Made by a program: the position numbers and the translations under genes. Below the pieces are notes generated by a model. It did no database searches and was not told the DNA's origin. It was given only the letters and a program-made list of their open reading frames with translations. Below are positions 24,439 to 33,477 of a stretch of DNA of 64,000 nt, one piece after another (positions within the stretch are counted from its first letter, which is position 1; each line of letters opens with the position of its first letter). This DNA is from Alphaproteobacteria bacterium UBA6038 (lineage in GTDB: Bacteria > Pseudomonadota > Alphaproteobacteria > Micropepsales > Micropepsaceae): positions 1 to 64,000 of the forward strand of contig DIZC01000038.1 in the NCBI GenBank assembly GCA_002429315.1. The letters are read 5' to 3'.

Positions 24439-25155
24439 ATGAGCGAGCACACCGTGAAGGCCTTTGGAGAGCAACTCGAAGCACTGTCCAGCAGCATTGC
24501 GCAAATGGGAGGCTTGGCGGAGGCGCAGCTGGCCGATGCCGTGGAGGCCATCGCGCGGCGCGACACGGCCTTGGCGGAACGCGTGATCGCCGGCGATCCG
24601 CGCATCGATCAATTGCAGCAGACGGTCGAGGATCAGGCGCTGAAGCTGCTGGCGCTGCGCCAGCCCATGGCTGTCGATCTGCGTGACACGCTCGCGGCCA
24701 TCAAAATCGCCAGCGAGCTCGAGCGCATTGGCGACCTGGCGAAGAACATCGGCAAGCGGGCGCTGGTGTTGAACCGCGAACCGCCCATCCGGCTGACCCA
24801 AAGTCTCGGGCGCATGGGCCGCGCCGCCCTCAGCCAGCTGAAGCTGGTGCTCGATGCCTACTCGGACCGCGATGCCGCCGGCGCGGAAGCCGTCTGGCGC
24901 GCCGATGGCGAAATCGACGAAATCTACAACAGCCTGTTCCGCGAGCTGCTGACCTATATGATGGAGGATCCGCGCACCATCGGGTTGTGCGCGCATATGC
25001 TGTTCGTCGCCAAGAATATCGAGCGCAGCGGCGATCATGCCACCAACATTGCCGAAGTCGTGTACCACATGGTGACCGGTGGCCATCTGGCGGCGGAACG
25101 GCCGAAGGCTGACGTGACCAGTTCCACCACGATTCCCTTCGAGCGGAAGTCCTGA
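24439..25155 (+). CDS. phoU: Phosphate signalling protein PhoU
   Basis: 238 residues from the ATG at 24439 (MSEHTVKAFGEQLEAL). Two PhoU three-helix repeats with the family pattern ERIGDLAKNIGKRAL (about 95-110) and ERSGDHATNIAEVVYH (about 195-210), each carrying the acidic metal-binding E/D residues. PhoU links the Pst transporter to PhoR and damps the response under phosphate sufficiency. The stop overlaps the phoB start (TGATG), so the two are coupled. Confidence 0.95.
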   Translation: MSEHTVKAFGEQLEALSSSIAQMGGLAEAQLADAVEAIARRDTALAERVIAGDPRIDQLQQTVEDQALKLLALRQPMAVDLRDTLAAIKIASELERIGDLAKNIGKRALVLNREPPIRLTQSLGRMGRAALSQLKLVLDAYSDRDAAGAEAVWRADGEIDEIYNSLFRELLTYMMEDPRTIGLCAHMLFVAKNIERSGDHATNIAEVVYHMVTGGHLAAERPKADVTSSTTIPFERKS

Positions 25156-25865
25156 TGCTGAAGCCCAGTGTCCTTGTGGCCGAGGATGAAAGCGCGCTGG
25201 TGACGTTGCTGCGCTACAATCTGGAGCGCGAGGGCTATCGCGTCCTCGAAGCACGCGATGGCGAGGAAGCGCTGCTCGTTTCCAGCGAAGAAAAGCCCGA
25301 CGTGGTGCTGCTCGACTGGATGCTGCCGCAGCTGTCCGGCATCGAAGTGTGCCGCCGGTTGCGCAGCCGTCAGGAGACGCGCAACGTTCCCATCATCATG
25401 CTGACGGCGCGCGGCGAGGAAACCGACCGTGTGCGGGGACTCGACACCGGCGCCGACGACTACATCACCAAGCCGTTTTCCATGACCGAGCTGCTGGCCC
25501 GGCTGCGCGCGGTCATGCGGCGCATCCGCCCCGGCTTGGCCGAAGACACTGTGCGCATCGGCGATCTCGAGATGGATCGGGCCGCCTATCGCGTGCGCCG
25601 CGGCGGACGCGACATCCATTTGGGCCCTACCGAATTCAAGCTGCTCGATCACCTGATCCAGCATCCGGGCCGCGTCTTCTCGCGCGAGCAGCTGCTGGAT
25701 GCGGTGTGGGGCTCGGATGTGTACGTCGAGGCTCGCACGGTCGATGTCCATGTGGGCCGGCTGCGCAAGGCCTTGAACATCGAGGGAATCCGCGATCCCA
25801 TCCGCACGGTCCGCTCGGCCGGCTACGCCCTGGACGACGAGTTCGCCGCCGGAGCGAGCGGCTGA
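25155..25865 (+). CDS. phoB: Phosphate-regulon response regulator PhoB
   Basis: 236 residues: receiver domain with Asp54 (VVLLDWMLP), acidic pair ED at 10-11 and Lys in DDYITKPFS; winged-helix OmpR-type DNA-binding domain from about 130 (VDVHVGRLRKALN). Activated by PhoR, it binds Pho boxes such as that at 24346-24374, giving autoregulation of phoU-phoB. About 165 bases of spacer with REP elements follow. Confidence 0.95.
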   Translation: MLKPSVLVAEDESALVTLLRYNLEREGYRVLEARDGEEALLVSSEEKPDVVLLDWMLPQLSGIEVCRRLRSRQETRNVPIIMLTARGEETDRVRGLDTGADDYITKPFSMTELLARLRAVMRRIRPGLAEDTVRIGDLEMDRAAYRVRRGGRDIHLGPTEFKLLDHLIQHPGRVFSREQLLDAVWGSDVYVEARTVDVHVGRLRKALNIEGIRDPIRTVRSAGYALDDEFAAGASG

Positions 25866-25952
25866 TCGGCGGGCGTACGCGCGCTGTGGCGACCTCTCTT
25901 TCCACTTATTCAAAAGCGCATTAAAGGCACGGCCTTGGCTTGCCCATTTCGT

Positions 25953-26011
25953 CGTCACCCGGCTTGTCCGGGTGATCCAATTGGGTCGCCCGCATAAAGC
26001 GGACGATGACG
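25953..26011. repeat. REP pair (CGTCA-CCCGGCTTGTCCGGG family)
   Basis: Two inverted copies back to back: CGTCACCCGGCTTGTCCGGG with its GATCCAATT tail, then TTGGGTCGCCCGCATAAAGC ending GACGATGACG. They share the core found at 36002, 36381 and 38262. It fills the gap between phoB and the aldolase/SDR gene, immediately before the latter's ribosome-binding site. Confidence 0.85.
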
Positions 26012-26032
26012 CGGGGCGGAAGGAACGAACGC

Positions 26033-28090
26033 ATGCGGTCCCGCTGGTCAGATGCCGAAGCGACCGATTTCGTCACGCGATACGCCGCAAAGGGCGTGGG
26101 CGAAGACCTCGCACTGCGCGTGTACACGACGCGGCTGCTGGGCGGCGATCCCAAGCTGGTTCTGCATGGCGGCGGCAACACCTCGGTCAAGACCACGGCG
26201 CGCGATCTGCCGGGCGACGAGGTCGAGGTCATCTGCGTCAAGGGCTCCGGCTGGGACATGGGCAATATCGAGCCGGCCGGATTGCCTGCCGTGCGCCTGG
26301 TGCCGTTGCGACGCCTGCGCGCGCTCGACCGGCTGTCCGATGAAGACATGGTGAATTTCCAGCGCGTGAACCTGCTGGATTCGTCGGCGCCAAATCCGAG
26401 CGTCGAGACGCTGCTGCACGCGTTTCTGCCTCACAAATTCATCGATCACACCCATTCGACCGCCGTACTGGCGCTGACTGATCAGCCGGACGGGGAGGCG
26501 CTTGCCCGTGATGTGTTCGGAAAGCGCGTGGCGTATGTGCCGTACACGATTCCCGGATTCGCGCTGGCAAAGAGCGTGGCCGATGTGTTCGACCGCAATC
26601 CCGAGGTCGAAGGCGCCATCCTGCTGAAGCACGGCATTTTCTCGTTTGCCGACGATGCGCGCACCTCCTACGAACGCATGATCGAATTTGTCACCATGGC
26701 CGAGGAGCGGCTGTCGCGCGGCCGCAAGACCTTCGTTCGGGCGCAGCTGCCAGAAAAGCTCGCGCGCACCGCCGAGATCGCGCCGATCCTGCGCGGCGCC
26801 TGTGCCATCTCCCGCGACGAGATGGCCGGCACCGTCAAGCGCCAGATCCTCTGCTTCCGCACCGGCGGCGCCATTCTCGACTATGTCAACGGCGCCGACC
26901 TCTCCCGCTATTCGCAGGAAGGTGTGGTGACGCCCGATCACACCATCCGCACCAAGAACTGGCCGCTGCTGGTGCCGGCGCCGGACGCGGGCAAGCTCGA
27001 GGCCTGGAAAGGCGACGTCGAGAAGGCGGTCGCCGCCTATGTCGCTCGCTATCACGATTATTTCGTGCGCAACAACGAGCGCGCCGTGCCGACGAAGAAG
27101 GAACTCGATCCGCTGCCGCGCGTCATCCTGGTACCCGGCAAGGGGCTGTTCGGGCTCGGCGCCAGCGCGAAGGATGCGGCTATCGCCGCCGATATCGCGG
27201 AGAACACCGTCGAGGTGATCACCGATGCGGAGGCCGTCGGCCGCTATCAGCCCATCCCCGAAGCCGATCAGTTCGACGTGGAATACTGGTCGCTGGAGCA
27301 GGCCAAGCTCGGCAAGGCCGCCGAGAAGGTGCTGGCGCGGCAGGTCTGCGTCGTCACCGGCGGCGGCTCCGGCATCGGCGCGGCGACCGCGAAAGCCATG
27401 GCTGCGGAGGGCGCCGAGGTCGCCGTACTGGACCGCGACCGCGCCGCCGCCATCCGCGTGGCGCGGGAGATCGGCAAGTCCGCCCTCGCGATCGCCTGCG
27501 ATGTCACCAAGCCGGACGAGGTGAAGCGCGCCCTTGCCGAAGTGGCAAAGACATTCGGCGGTGTCGACATCGTGGTGTCGAACGCCGGCGCGGCGTGGCA
27601 GGGCCGCATCGGGGAGGTGGACGACGAAACGCTGCGCAAGAGCTTCGAGCTCAATTTCTTCGCGCATCAATGCGTGGCGCAGAACGCGGTGCGCATCATG
27701 TTGGCGCAGGGCACCGGCGGTTGCCTGCTGTTCAACACCTCCAAGCAGGCGATCAATCCGGGCAAGGATTTCGGCCCGTACGGATTGCCCAAGGCCGCAA
27801 CCTTGTTCCTGATGAAGCAGTACGCGCTCGATTACGGCAAGCACGGGATCCGCTCCAACGCAGTGAATGCCGACCGCATCCGCTCAGGCTTGCTGACCGA
27901 TGAGATGGTGGCGGCGCGCGCCAAAGCCCGCAACGTCTCCGCAGAACAGTACATGGCGGGCAATCTGCTGGGCCGGGAAGTCTATGCGAGCGAAGTCGCC
28001 GAAGCGTTCGTCTATCTGGCGCATGCCGAGAAAACCACCGCCGCGGTGATCACCGTCGACGGCGGAAATATTGAAGCCAGCTTACGGTAG
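26033..28090 (+). CDS. Bifunctional class II aldolase / short-chain dehydrogenase
   Basis: 685 residues from the ATG at 26033 with GGAAGGAAC upstream. Residues about 20-410 are a class II aldolase/adducin domain with metal-binding His in FIDHTHSTAVLALTD and LLKHGIFSF. Residues about 435-685 form an SDR with VVTGGGSGIGAAT and the catalytic YGLPK, Ser in NTSKQ. This fusion is well known and usually annotated as rhamnulose-phosphate aldolase/lactaldehyde dehydrogenase-like, but substrate is not certain here and no sugar-transport genes are nearby. No truncation is seen. Confidence 0.93.
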   Translation: MRSRWSDAEATDFVTRYAAKGVGEDLALRVYTTRLLGGDPKLVLHGGGNTSVKTTARDLPGDEVEVICVKGSGWDMGNIEPAGLPAVRLVPLRRLRALDRLSDEDMVNFQRVNLLDSSAPNPSVETLLHAFLPHKFIDHTHSTAVLALTDQPDGEALARDVFGKRVAYVPYTIPGFALAKSVADVFDRNPEVEGAILLKHGIFSFADDARTSYERMIEFVTMAEERLSRGRKTFVRAQLPEKLARTAEIAPILRGACAISRDEMAGTVKRQILCFRTGGAILDYVNGADLSRYSQEGVVTPDHTIRTKNWPLLVPAPDAGKLEAWKGDVEKAVAAYVARYHDYFVRNNERAVPTKKELDPLPRVILVPGKGLFGLGASAKDAAIAADIAENTVEVITDAEAVGRYQPIPEADQFDVEYWSLEQAKLGKAAEKVLARQVCVVTGGGSGIGAATAKAMAAEGAEVAVLDRDRAAAIRVAREIGKSALAIACDVTKPDEVKRALAEVAKTFGGVDIVVSNAGAAWQGRIGEVDDETLRKSFELNFFAHQCVAQNAVRIMLAQGTGGCLLFNTSKQAINPGKDFGPYGLPKAATLFLMKQYALDYGKHGIRSNAVNADRIRSGLLTDEMVAARAKARNVSAEQYMAGNLLGREVYASEVAEAFVYLAHAEKTTAAVITVDGGNIEASLR

Positions 28091-28115
28091 GACATGCCGT
28101 CCGGAGCGCCACGAG

Positions 28116-28763
28116 TCAGTGGTTTTGCGCGTCTGTTCGCCGAAACTTTCCGAAAAGCACTTCAAAGAAGCCACAATTGACGGTCCACGCGTCCTCATTC
28201 CAGAGAGTGCCCTGGTCCGAAACGGTCCGGTGATCGAATTGGTTGAGGAGCTTTCTGGCTTCGCTGGCGATGCCGGAGACGCCGGCCTCCGTGATGTTGT
28301 GGGTTTGTGTCTCCTCGATCGTCAGCACAGCGAACTCCAATGCGTTGCCGCCAACATCATCTGTGAAGTATTTAGGAGCGTCTCCTCCCCAGCGATTGGT
28401 GGCTATGCCGTGCTCAAGAAACATATCGAACAGCGTCCTGCCTCTATTTACGCTCAGCAGGCTGTCCCTATCACGCCCCTCAATCTCTGCCGTAGCGACC
28501 TTTATATCGGCGGGAGTCTTCGCCGATGATGCGAGCAAGAGAAAACGGGACAGTGCGAAATTCGCTTCATAGCTGTCCTGGGTGTCGACCAGAAGATCGT
28601 GGTCGCGTGTTTGCAGACATTCGTTGCGTTGGGTGATGCCGTTCACGACAAAGCCCACCATAGCGGTGGTTAGGAACCACTTTCCCAGATCGCTGGAAAT
28701 AGCGGCACCCAGAGCGGCAAGTCCCCGTGTTGTCGCGTGCCGCGCAACCCTGATCGCTTCCAT
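28116..28763 (-). CDS. Hypothetical protein with one N-terminal membrane helix
   Basis: 215 residues with a good GGAGAG ribosome site before the ATG at 28763. One membrane helix (about 27-45, GKWFLTTAMVGFVVNGI) precedes a soluble region without recognisable motifs (LSRFLLLASSAKTPADIKVA, FTDDVGGNALEFAVLTIEET). Base composition looks lower in GC than the neighbours, so it may be an acquired gene. It is convergent with the aldolase/SDR. I do not know the family. Confidence 0.68.
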   Translation of the reverse strand: MEAIRVARHATTRGLAALGAAISSDLGKWFLTTAMVGFVVNGITQRNECLQTRDHDLLVDTQDSYEANFALSRFLLLASSAKTPADIKVATAEIEGRDRDSLLSVNRGRTLFDMFLEHGIATNRWGGDAPKYFTDDVGGNALEFAVLTIEETQTHNITEAGVSGIASEARKLLNQFDHRTVSDQGTLWNEDAWTVNCGFFEVLFGKFRRTDAQNH

Positions 28764-28811
28764 TGCGACTCTCCGCGAGAAGGCGAAGAGCGTAGCACGA
28801 TTCGGCTCTCT

Positions 28812-29510
28812 CTAGAGATGTTCACCCCCATTCTTCCGGAACAGGTCCAGCGTGCGCCGGCGGGCGAGGGAGGCGGCTTCGGGGTTGTAGTCGGTGCGGC
28901 GGTCGGAGTTAAACCCGTGGCCGGCGTCGTAGACGTACACCGGCACATCCGGATGCAGTTTCTGAATGCGTTCGACCTGCTCCATGGGAATGCCGTGATC
29001 GTGCTTGCCGAAATGCAGAATGGTCGGGCACTTCGGCTGCCACTCGGCCATCTGCGGAATGTTGCCGCCGTAGTAGCCTGAAGCCGCCGCTAAGCCATCG
29101 CATTTGCAGGCTGCCGCCCACGTCACCGAGCCGCCATAGCAATAGCCGGTGATGAACACCGGGCCTTTGTCGCGCAGCGCGGAGATGCAGGTGCCTGTAT
29201 CGGCGATCGACAGTTCGAACGGATGCTCGCCGCGCGCGATCTTGATCGCCTTCTGGATGTCTTCCGGCAAATAGCTGACGGCGAAGCCCGGCGCCTCACG
29301 GTCGTAGAGCGACGGCCCGAGCACCTCGTAGCCTTCGTCGGCAAACGAGTCGCAGCATTCCTTGATGTGCTCGGTGACGCCGAAGATCTCCTGGATCAGC
29401 ACAAGCCCGCCGCGGCGGGCGCCTTTTGGCCCGGCATGGTAGACGCCGATCTCGGCGCCATCGCTCATCGTCATTTTGATCATGCTGCCGCGTGTCACTT
29501 TATCCTCCAT
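28812..29510 (-). CDS. Dienelactone hydrolase family protein
   Basis: 232 residues with the alpha/beta-hydrolase DLH pattern: LVLIQEIFGVTEHIKECCD near the N terminus, nucleophile Cys in GYCYGGSVTW (about 125), acidic FGKHDHGIP and His in DAGHGFNSD (about 202). The family hydrolyses dienelactones and related cyclic esters, and many members have other roles. No chlorocatechol genes are in view, so a general carboxymethylenebutenolidase-like annotation is as far as the sequence goes. Confidence 0.92.
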   Translation of the reverse strand: MEDKVTRGSMIKMTMSDGAEIGVYHAGPKGARRGGLVLIQEIFGVTEHIKECCDSFADEGYEVLGPSLYDREAPGFAVSYLPEDIQKAIKIARGEHPFELSIADTGTCISALRDKGPVFITGYCYGGSVTWAAACKCDGLAAASGYYGGNIPQMAEWQPKCPTILHFGKHDHGIPMEQVERIQKLHPDVPVYVYDAGHGFNSDRRTDYNPEAASLARRRTLDLFRKNGGEHL

Positions 29511-29555
29511 GTTGCCATTTTGGGCGCCTTCAATTAGGTGAGCGCGAGTCTGTGC

Positions 29556-30023
29556 TTATGAAGTTACGTGGCAACCAGGAAGCTTCGCATCCGCGAACAC
29601 GCGCACCTCCTGGAACTGCCTTGGGCCACCGTGTTTTAGTGCATCTCCTCCCGAAATCCTCAGCACCAAGGTAGAATTTGCCACTTCGACCGGGTCGTAA
29701 ACGGCGGTTAGATGTTCTGGCTTGCCCTGTATGGATTCGACTGTTTCGATCAAACGATTACCCGATAAGCTCCAGTGCCCAGTCTCCAATTGATCTACCG
29801 TATCGGTTTGCGAGCAAATCAGGAACTCCGCATTGAACGATCCATCGGGTCTACGATGCACCAACGAGAAGACGTTCGAATGCGAAAACACGTTCGAGCC
29901 GAATTCGGAATACCAGTAGCCAGTTAACAGCTGAGAGTTCAACAAGGGCGCAGCGTTCGCTAACGAGGCGGCGATTGCAACCAGCATCGCCGAGCCGACG
30001 CCCCGTACGTGACAGACAATCAT
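29556..30023 (-). CDS. Hypothetical exported protein
   Basis: 155 residues starting with an ATGA overlap with the ychF stop. The N terminus has a signal-peptide-like segment (SAMLVAIAASLANAAP, cleavage near residue 25). The mature part looks like a small beta-rich domain (GYWYSEFGSN, SLVHRRPDGSFNAEFL, GHWSLSGNRLIETV) comparable in outline to lipocalin-like folds, without a recognised family. The coupling to ychF is unusual for an exported protein and may be accidental. Confidence 0.65.
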   Translation of the reverse strand: MIVCHVRGVGSAMLVAIAASLANAAPLLNSQLLTGYWYSEFGSNVFSHSNVFSLVHRRPDGSFNAEFLICSQTDTVDQLETGHWSLSGNRLIETVESIQGKPEHLTAVYDPVEVANSTLVLRISGGDALKHGGPRQFQEVRVFADAKLPGCHVTS

Positions 30024-31117
30024 GTATTGAACCGGAAGTGCATCACGTCGCCGTCCTGCACGACGTAGTCCTTGCCTTCCAGCCGCAGCTTGCCGGCATC
30101 GCGGGCGCCTGCCTCGCCGCCCAGCGCCACATAATCGTCGTACGCGATGGTTTCGGCGCGGATGAAACCATGCTCGAAATCGGTATGGATCACGCCCGCT
30201 GCCTGTGGCGCGCGTGCGCCCCTGGTCACTGTCCAGGCGCGGGCTTCCTTCGGGCCAGCGGTGAAGAAGGTGATCAGCCCGAGCAGATGATAGCCGGCGC
30301 GGATCAACCGGTTGAGCCCCGGCTCCTCCAGCCCCAGATGGTGCAGGAATTCTTCGCGCTCGCTTTCCCGCAGCTGCGCCACCTCCTCTTCGATGCGGGC
30401 GGATATCGCCACGCAGCCGGCGCCGTCGCGGTGTGCTTTCTCTTCGACGGCGACGGAGAACCGATTTCCGGAAGCCGCCGATGACTCACCCACATTGCAG
30501 ACATAGAGCACCGGCTTCTGGGTGAGCAGGCCCAGTTGACGGAACGGATCGACCTCTTCTGCCGCAAGCTCCGCCAGCCGCGCGGGCTTGCCCTCGCGCA
30601 GCAGCGTGACGGCTTTGAGCATCAGTTCGTATTGCTGCTTGGCTTCCTTGTCGCCGGTCTTGGCGCGCTTCTCCAGCGGCACCATGCGGCGCTCGAGGCT
30701 TTCCAGGTCGGCAATCATCAATTCGGTTTCGACGGTATCGGCATCACCCACCGGATCGATGCGGCCTTCGACATGGGCGATGTCGTCGTTCTCGAAGCAG
30801 CGCAGCACGTGGGCGATGGCATCCACTTCCCGGATATTGGCGAGGAACTGGTTGCCGAGTCCTTCGCCTTTCGAAGCGCCGCGCACCAGCCCGGCGATGT
30901 CCACGAAGGTAATGCGCGTGGGCACGATCTGGGCCGACTTTGCAATCGCCGCGAGTTTCTCCAGCCGCGGATCGGGGACCGCGACGTCCCCGACATTGGG
31001 CTCAATGGTGCAGAACGGGTAGTTCGCGGCTTGCGCCGCTGCGGTCTGCGTCAGCGCATTGAACAGCGTGGACTTGCCGACGTTCGGCAATCCGACAATG
31101 CCGCACTTGAATCCCAT
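30020..31117 (-). CDS. ychF: Redox-regulated ATPase YchF
   Basis: 365 residues of the Obg-like P-loop family: G1 GLPNVGKSTLFNAL at the N terminus, G3 VDIAGLVRGASKGEGLGNQF, and NVGE in place of the NKxD guanine motif, which explains ATP preference. A coiled coil and a C-terminal TGS domain (ARAPQAAGVIHTDFEHGFI) follow. It binds ribosomes and is linked to stress responses. Upstream are a palindromic element, pth and rplY on the same strand, a common neighbourhood (rplY-pth-ychF). Confidence 0.97.
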   Translation of the reverse strand: MGFKCGIVGLPNVGKSTLFNALTQTAAAQAANYPFCTIEPNVGDVAVPDPRLEKLAAIAKSAQIVPTRITFVDIAGLVRGASKGEGLGNQFLANIREVDAIAHVLRCFENDDIAHVEGRIDPVGDADTVETELMIADLESLERRMVPLEKRAKTGDKEAKQQYELMLKAVTLLREGKPARLAELAAEEVDPFRQLGLLTQKPVLYVCNVGESSAASGNRFSVAVEEKAHRDGAGCVAISARIEEEVAQLRESEREEFLHHLGLEEPGLNRLIRAGYHLLGLITFFTAGPKEARAWTVTRGARAPQAAGVIHTDFEHGFIRAETIAYDDYVALGGEAGARDAGKLRLEGKDYVVQDGDVMHFRFNT

Positions 31118-31142
31118 TAGTTGAAATTCCCGGGCAGGATAT

Positions 31143-31264
31143 CCTCCCCCGCTTGCGGGGGAGGTGGCGCGAAGCGCCGGAGGGGGGATTTGCTCAGAAC
31201 AGCCCCCTTCCGCTTCGCTTTCGCTGCGCTCAAGCTCAGCACCTCCCCCGCAGGCAGGGGAGGA
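31143..31264. repeat. Intergenic palindromic element between pth and ychF
   Basis: Arms CCTCCCCCGCTTGCGGGGGA at 31143 and CCTCCCCCGCAGGCAGGGGA near 31244-31264; the inner blocks GGCGCGAAGCGCCGGAGGGG and CCCCCTTCCGCTTCGCT are shared with the copy inside dnaE2 at 5014-5149. Confidence 0.9.
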
Positions 31265-31286
31265 TAAAAAGCGATCAGGCCAATTC

Positions 31287-31913
31287 TCATCGCTCTTCTT
31301 TCCTGTTGTCGGCCGGTTTTCCTTTCTTCTCCGGCGGTTTCAGCAGCAGCGCCACCTTGTTCAGGAAGCCCACGTCATCGTCCTTTGCCAGCAGCGGTGC
31401 GGCTTCGGCGATGGCGGAGAGCATTGGCACCAGCCACTCCTCGTCCACCTTGGAAAAATTGTTCAGCACATGGCCATGCACGCGGTGCTTCTCGCCGGGA
31501 TGACCGACGCCGATGCGCACGCGGCGGTAATCCGCTCCGAGCGTCGCGGTGACGGAGCGCAAGCCGTTGTGCCCCGCATCGCCGCCGCCGGTTTTCGCGC
31601 GGATCTTTCCGGCGGCGAGGTCGATCTCGTCCTGCATGACGACCACCGCCGATAGCGGCAGCTTGAAATAGCGCACCGCGGCGCCCACCGAGATGCCGCT
31701 GTCGTTCATGTAGGTCATCGGCTTCAGCAGGTAGGTCTTGCGGCCGCTGAGCTTTCCCTCCGACAACACGCCGGAAAACCGTCCGCGCCAGGGTCCAAAG
31801 CGGTAGCTCTCGCGGATCACGTCCACGGCCATGAACCCCGCATTGTGGCGGTTGCGCGCGTAGTCGGCGCCGGGGTTGCCGAGGCCGGCAATCAGGAGAG
31901 GAGTCTCTTTCAT
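31287..31913 (-). CDS. pth: Peptidyl-tRNA hydrolase
   Basis: 208 residues from MKETPLLIAGLGNPG at 31913. Pth motifs: GLGNPGADYARNRHNAGFMA with the catalytic His in NRHNAGF, Asn in TYMNDSGISVG, and RVRIGVGHPG. It recycles peptidyl-tRNA released from ribosomes. A lysine/proline-rich tail (PPEKKGKPADNRKEER) extends the C terminus. The frame continues upstream without support. Same-strand with rplY upstream and ychF downstream. Confidence 0.97.
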   Translation of the reverse strand: MKETPLLIAGLGNPGADYARNRHNAGFMAVDVIRESYRFGPWRGRFSGVLSEGKLSGRKTYLLKPMTYMNDSGISVGAAVRYFKLPLSAVVVMQDEIDLAAGKIRAKTGGGDAGHNGLRSVTATLGADYRRVRIGVGHPGEKHRVHGHVLNNFSKVDEEWLVPMLSAIAEAAPLLAKDDDVGFLNKVALLLKPPEKKGKPADNRKEER

Positions 31914-32005
31914 GGTTCGGGGCTCGCTCCGCTCGCACCTCACCATGACGATGCATGGCGTCGCCCTGAGGTGCGCCGCGCAAGCGACGCCCCGAAGGGC
32001 GTAAG

Positions 32006-32731
32006 CTACTTCTTCTCCGGCGCCTTGGCCGGCGCAACGCCGGCAGCTGCCGGTGCGGCGCCCGGCGTTGCGGGTGCCCCTTCGGCCGGTGCGGCGGCTT
32101 CCACGACCGGCGCGGCGGCCGCTGCAGCGGCGGCGGCGGCCGCGGCGCGAGCCTCTTCGACCACGCTGGTCGGCGCCACGATGGAGGCGATGGTGAAATC
32201 GCGCTCCTTCACCATCGAAATGACGCCTTCCGGTAGCTTGATCGACGAAATGTGCAGCGAGTCGTGAATCTCCATGCCGGAGAGGTCGCCCTCGATGTAT
32301 TCGGGGATGTTCTCGACTGGGCAGAGCAGTTCGATCTCGTGCCGCACCACGTTGACCACGCCGCCGCGCTTCAGCCCGGGTGAATTCTCCTGGCCGCGGA
32401 AGCGCACCGGAATCGCGAGCACGATCCGGGTGCCTTCCTTGAGCCGCATGAAATCGACATGCACCGGACGGTCGCTGACCGGGTCGAGCTGCACGGCGCG
32501 GGGGATCACTCGCGTGCTCTGGCCGCCGAGATCCAGCATGAACGGCGTCGTCAGGAACGTGCCGGTGCCGACGTGGCGCTCCAGTTCGCGCTGCGCCACC
32601 GCCACCGGCTCGGGGCTGGCTTCGCCGCCATAGACGATCCCGGGAACCAGGCCCTTCTGACGGACCCGGTAGGCCGCGCCCTTGCCGGTGCCCGAGCGCG
32701 CTTCGGCACGCAATTGCTGCATCTCACGCAT
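32006..32731 (-). CDS. rplY: 50S ribosomal protein L25/Ctc
   Basis: 241 residues from MREMQQLRAEARSGTGKGAA (ATG 32731, AAGGAT upstream). The L25 5S-rRNA-binding domain (1-95) is followed by the TL5/Ctc C-terminal beta domain (about 100-190, LCPVENIPEYIEGDL). A low-complexity Ala/Pro tail of about 50 residues follows, as in many alphaproteobacteria. It heads the rplY-pth-ychF group. Confidence 0.96.
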   Translation of the reverse strand: MREMQQLRAEARSGTGKGAAYRVRQKGLVPGIVYGGEASPEPVAVAQRELERHVGTGTFLTTPFMLDLGGQSTRVIPRAVQLDPVSDRPVHVDFMRLKEGTRIVLAIPVRFRGQENSPGLKRGGVVNVVRHEIELLCPVENIPEYIEGDLSGMEIHDSLHISSIKLPEGVISMVKERDFTIASIVAPTSVVEEARAAAAAAAAAAAAPVVEAAAPAEGAPATPGAAPAAAGVAPAKAPEKK

Positions 32732-32924
32732 GACGTAAATCCTTGAATTCCGGCCGCTCTGGCCGGCGGGCGAGGGTTCTTTAGCCCGGAAAGCGCAGGC
32801 TTTTAGCGGAAGCATCGGCACGCCGCAACTGCCGCAGGAACCCTGGCGCAAAGGCTTTTGTTGTTTTCAGGACCGCCGGCTGGGGCCGGCGGCGGCGGGG
32901 CTCTTTCGCAAGAGGACATGTCAG

Positions 32925-33446
32925 ATGAGAACCAGTTTCTTTGCCGCGGCAGCAGCGGCCGCCCTGCTGACCTCCGGCGCGGCTTTGGCGCAGAACGGTG
33001 GCCAAGCCGACGTGCCGAGCTCCGAGCACATGAACAGCGCCCATGCCAATGCGCCGTCCACGCCAGCCGGCGTTCCGGACCAGGAGAACCGGGGCGGAAT
33101 GAACAATGCCCCCATGGACCGCTCCCAAAGCGACGACCAGAGCATGCGGTCCGACAACCGGATGCGGGTCAACGAAACCGGCCGCGCCAACATCCGCCTG
33201 ACCACGCTCCAGCGCACCCGCATCAAGCAAGTCGTGCTGCGCGGCCGTGCTCCGCGTCTGATGCGGGTGGACTTCCGGCTCGGCGTCGGCGCGCGCGTGC
33301 CGCGCAACGTGCGGGTGGCGGTGCTGCCGCCGGAGATCGTGGCAGTGGCGCCGCAATGGGCCGGCTTCTCGTACTTCGTATACGGCAACGAGATCGTGGT
33401 GCTGGACCCGGCGAGCTTTGCCATCGTCGGCGTGCTGCCGCTTTAG
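32925..33446 (+). CDS. DUF1236-type exported protein
   Basis: 173 residues. A clear signal peptide (MRTSFFAAAAAAALLTSGAA, cleavage after ALA-Q near 22) leads to a low-complexity Asn/Ser/Pro region and a C-terminal DUF1236-like domain (RVPRNVRVAVLPPEIVAVAP and YGNEIVVLDPASFAIVGVLP). These periplasmic proteins are widespread in Hyphomicrobiales with unknown role. Ribosome site AGAGGA upstream. Divergent from rplY. Confidence 0.87.
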   Translation: MRTSFFAAAAAAALLTSGAALAQNGGQADVPSSEHMNSAHANAPSTPAGVPDQENRGGMNNAPMDRSQSDDQSMRSDNRMRVNETGRANIRLTTLQRTRIKQVVLRGRAPRLMRVDFRLGVGARVPRNVRVAVLPPEIVAVAPQWAGFSYFVYGNEIVVLDPASFAIVGVLPL

Positions 33447-33477
33447 GCCGCCGCTTACGCTTGTATCGGCCCCGCCG

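Noticed and set aside
31914..32005. Possible further palindrome near the pth start (CGCACCTCACC and GAGGTGCGCC)
   Set aside because: Arms are short and imperfect; it may be a degenerate repeat but I could not find a second copy in the window.
32873..32892. Perfect hairpin CCGCCGGC-TGGG-GCCGGCGG as a terminator
   Set aside because: No T run follows on either strand, and it lies between divergent genes, so termination is not expected there.
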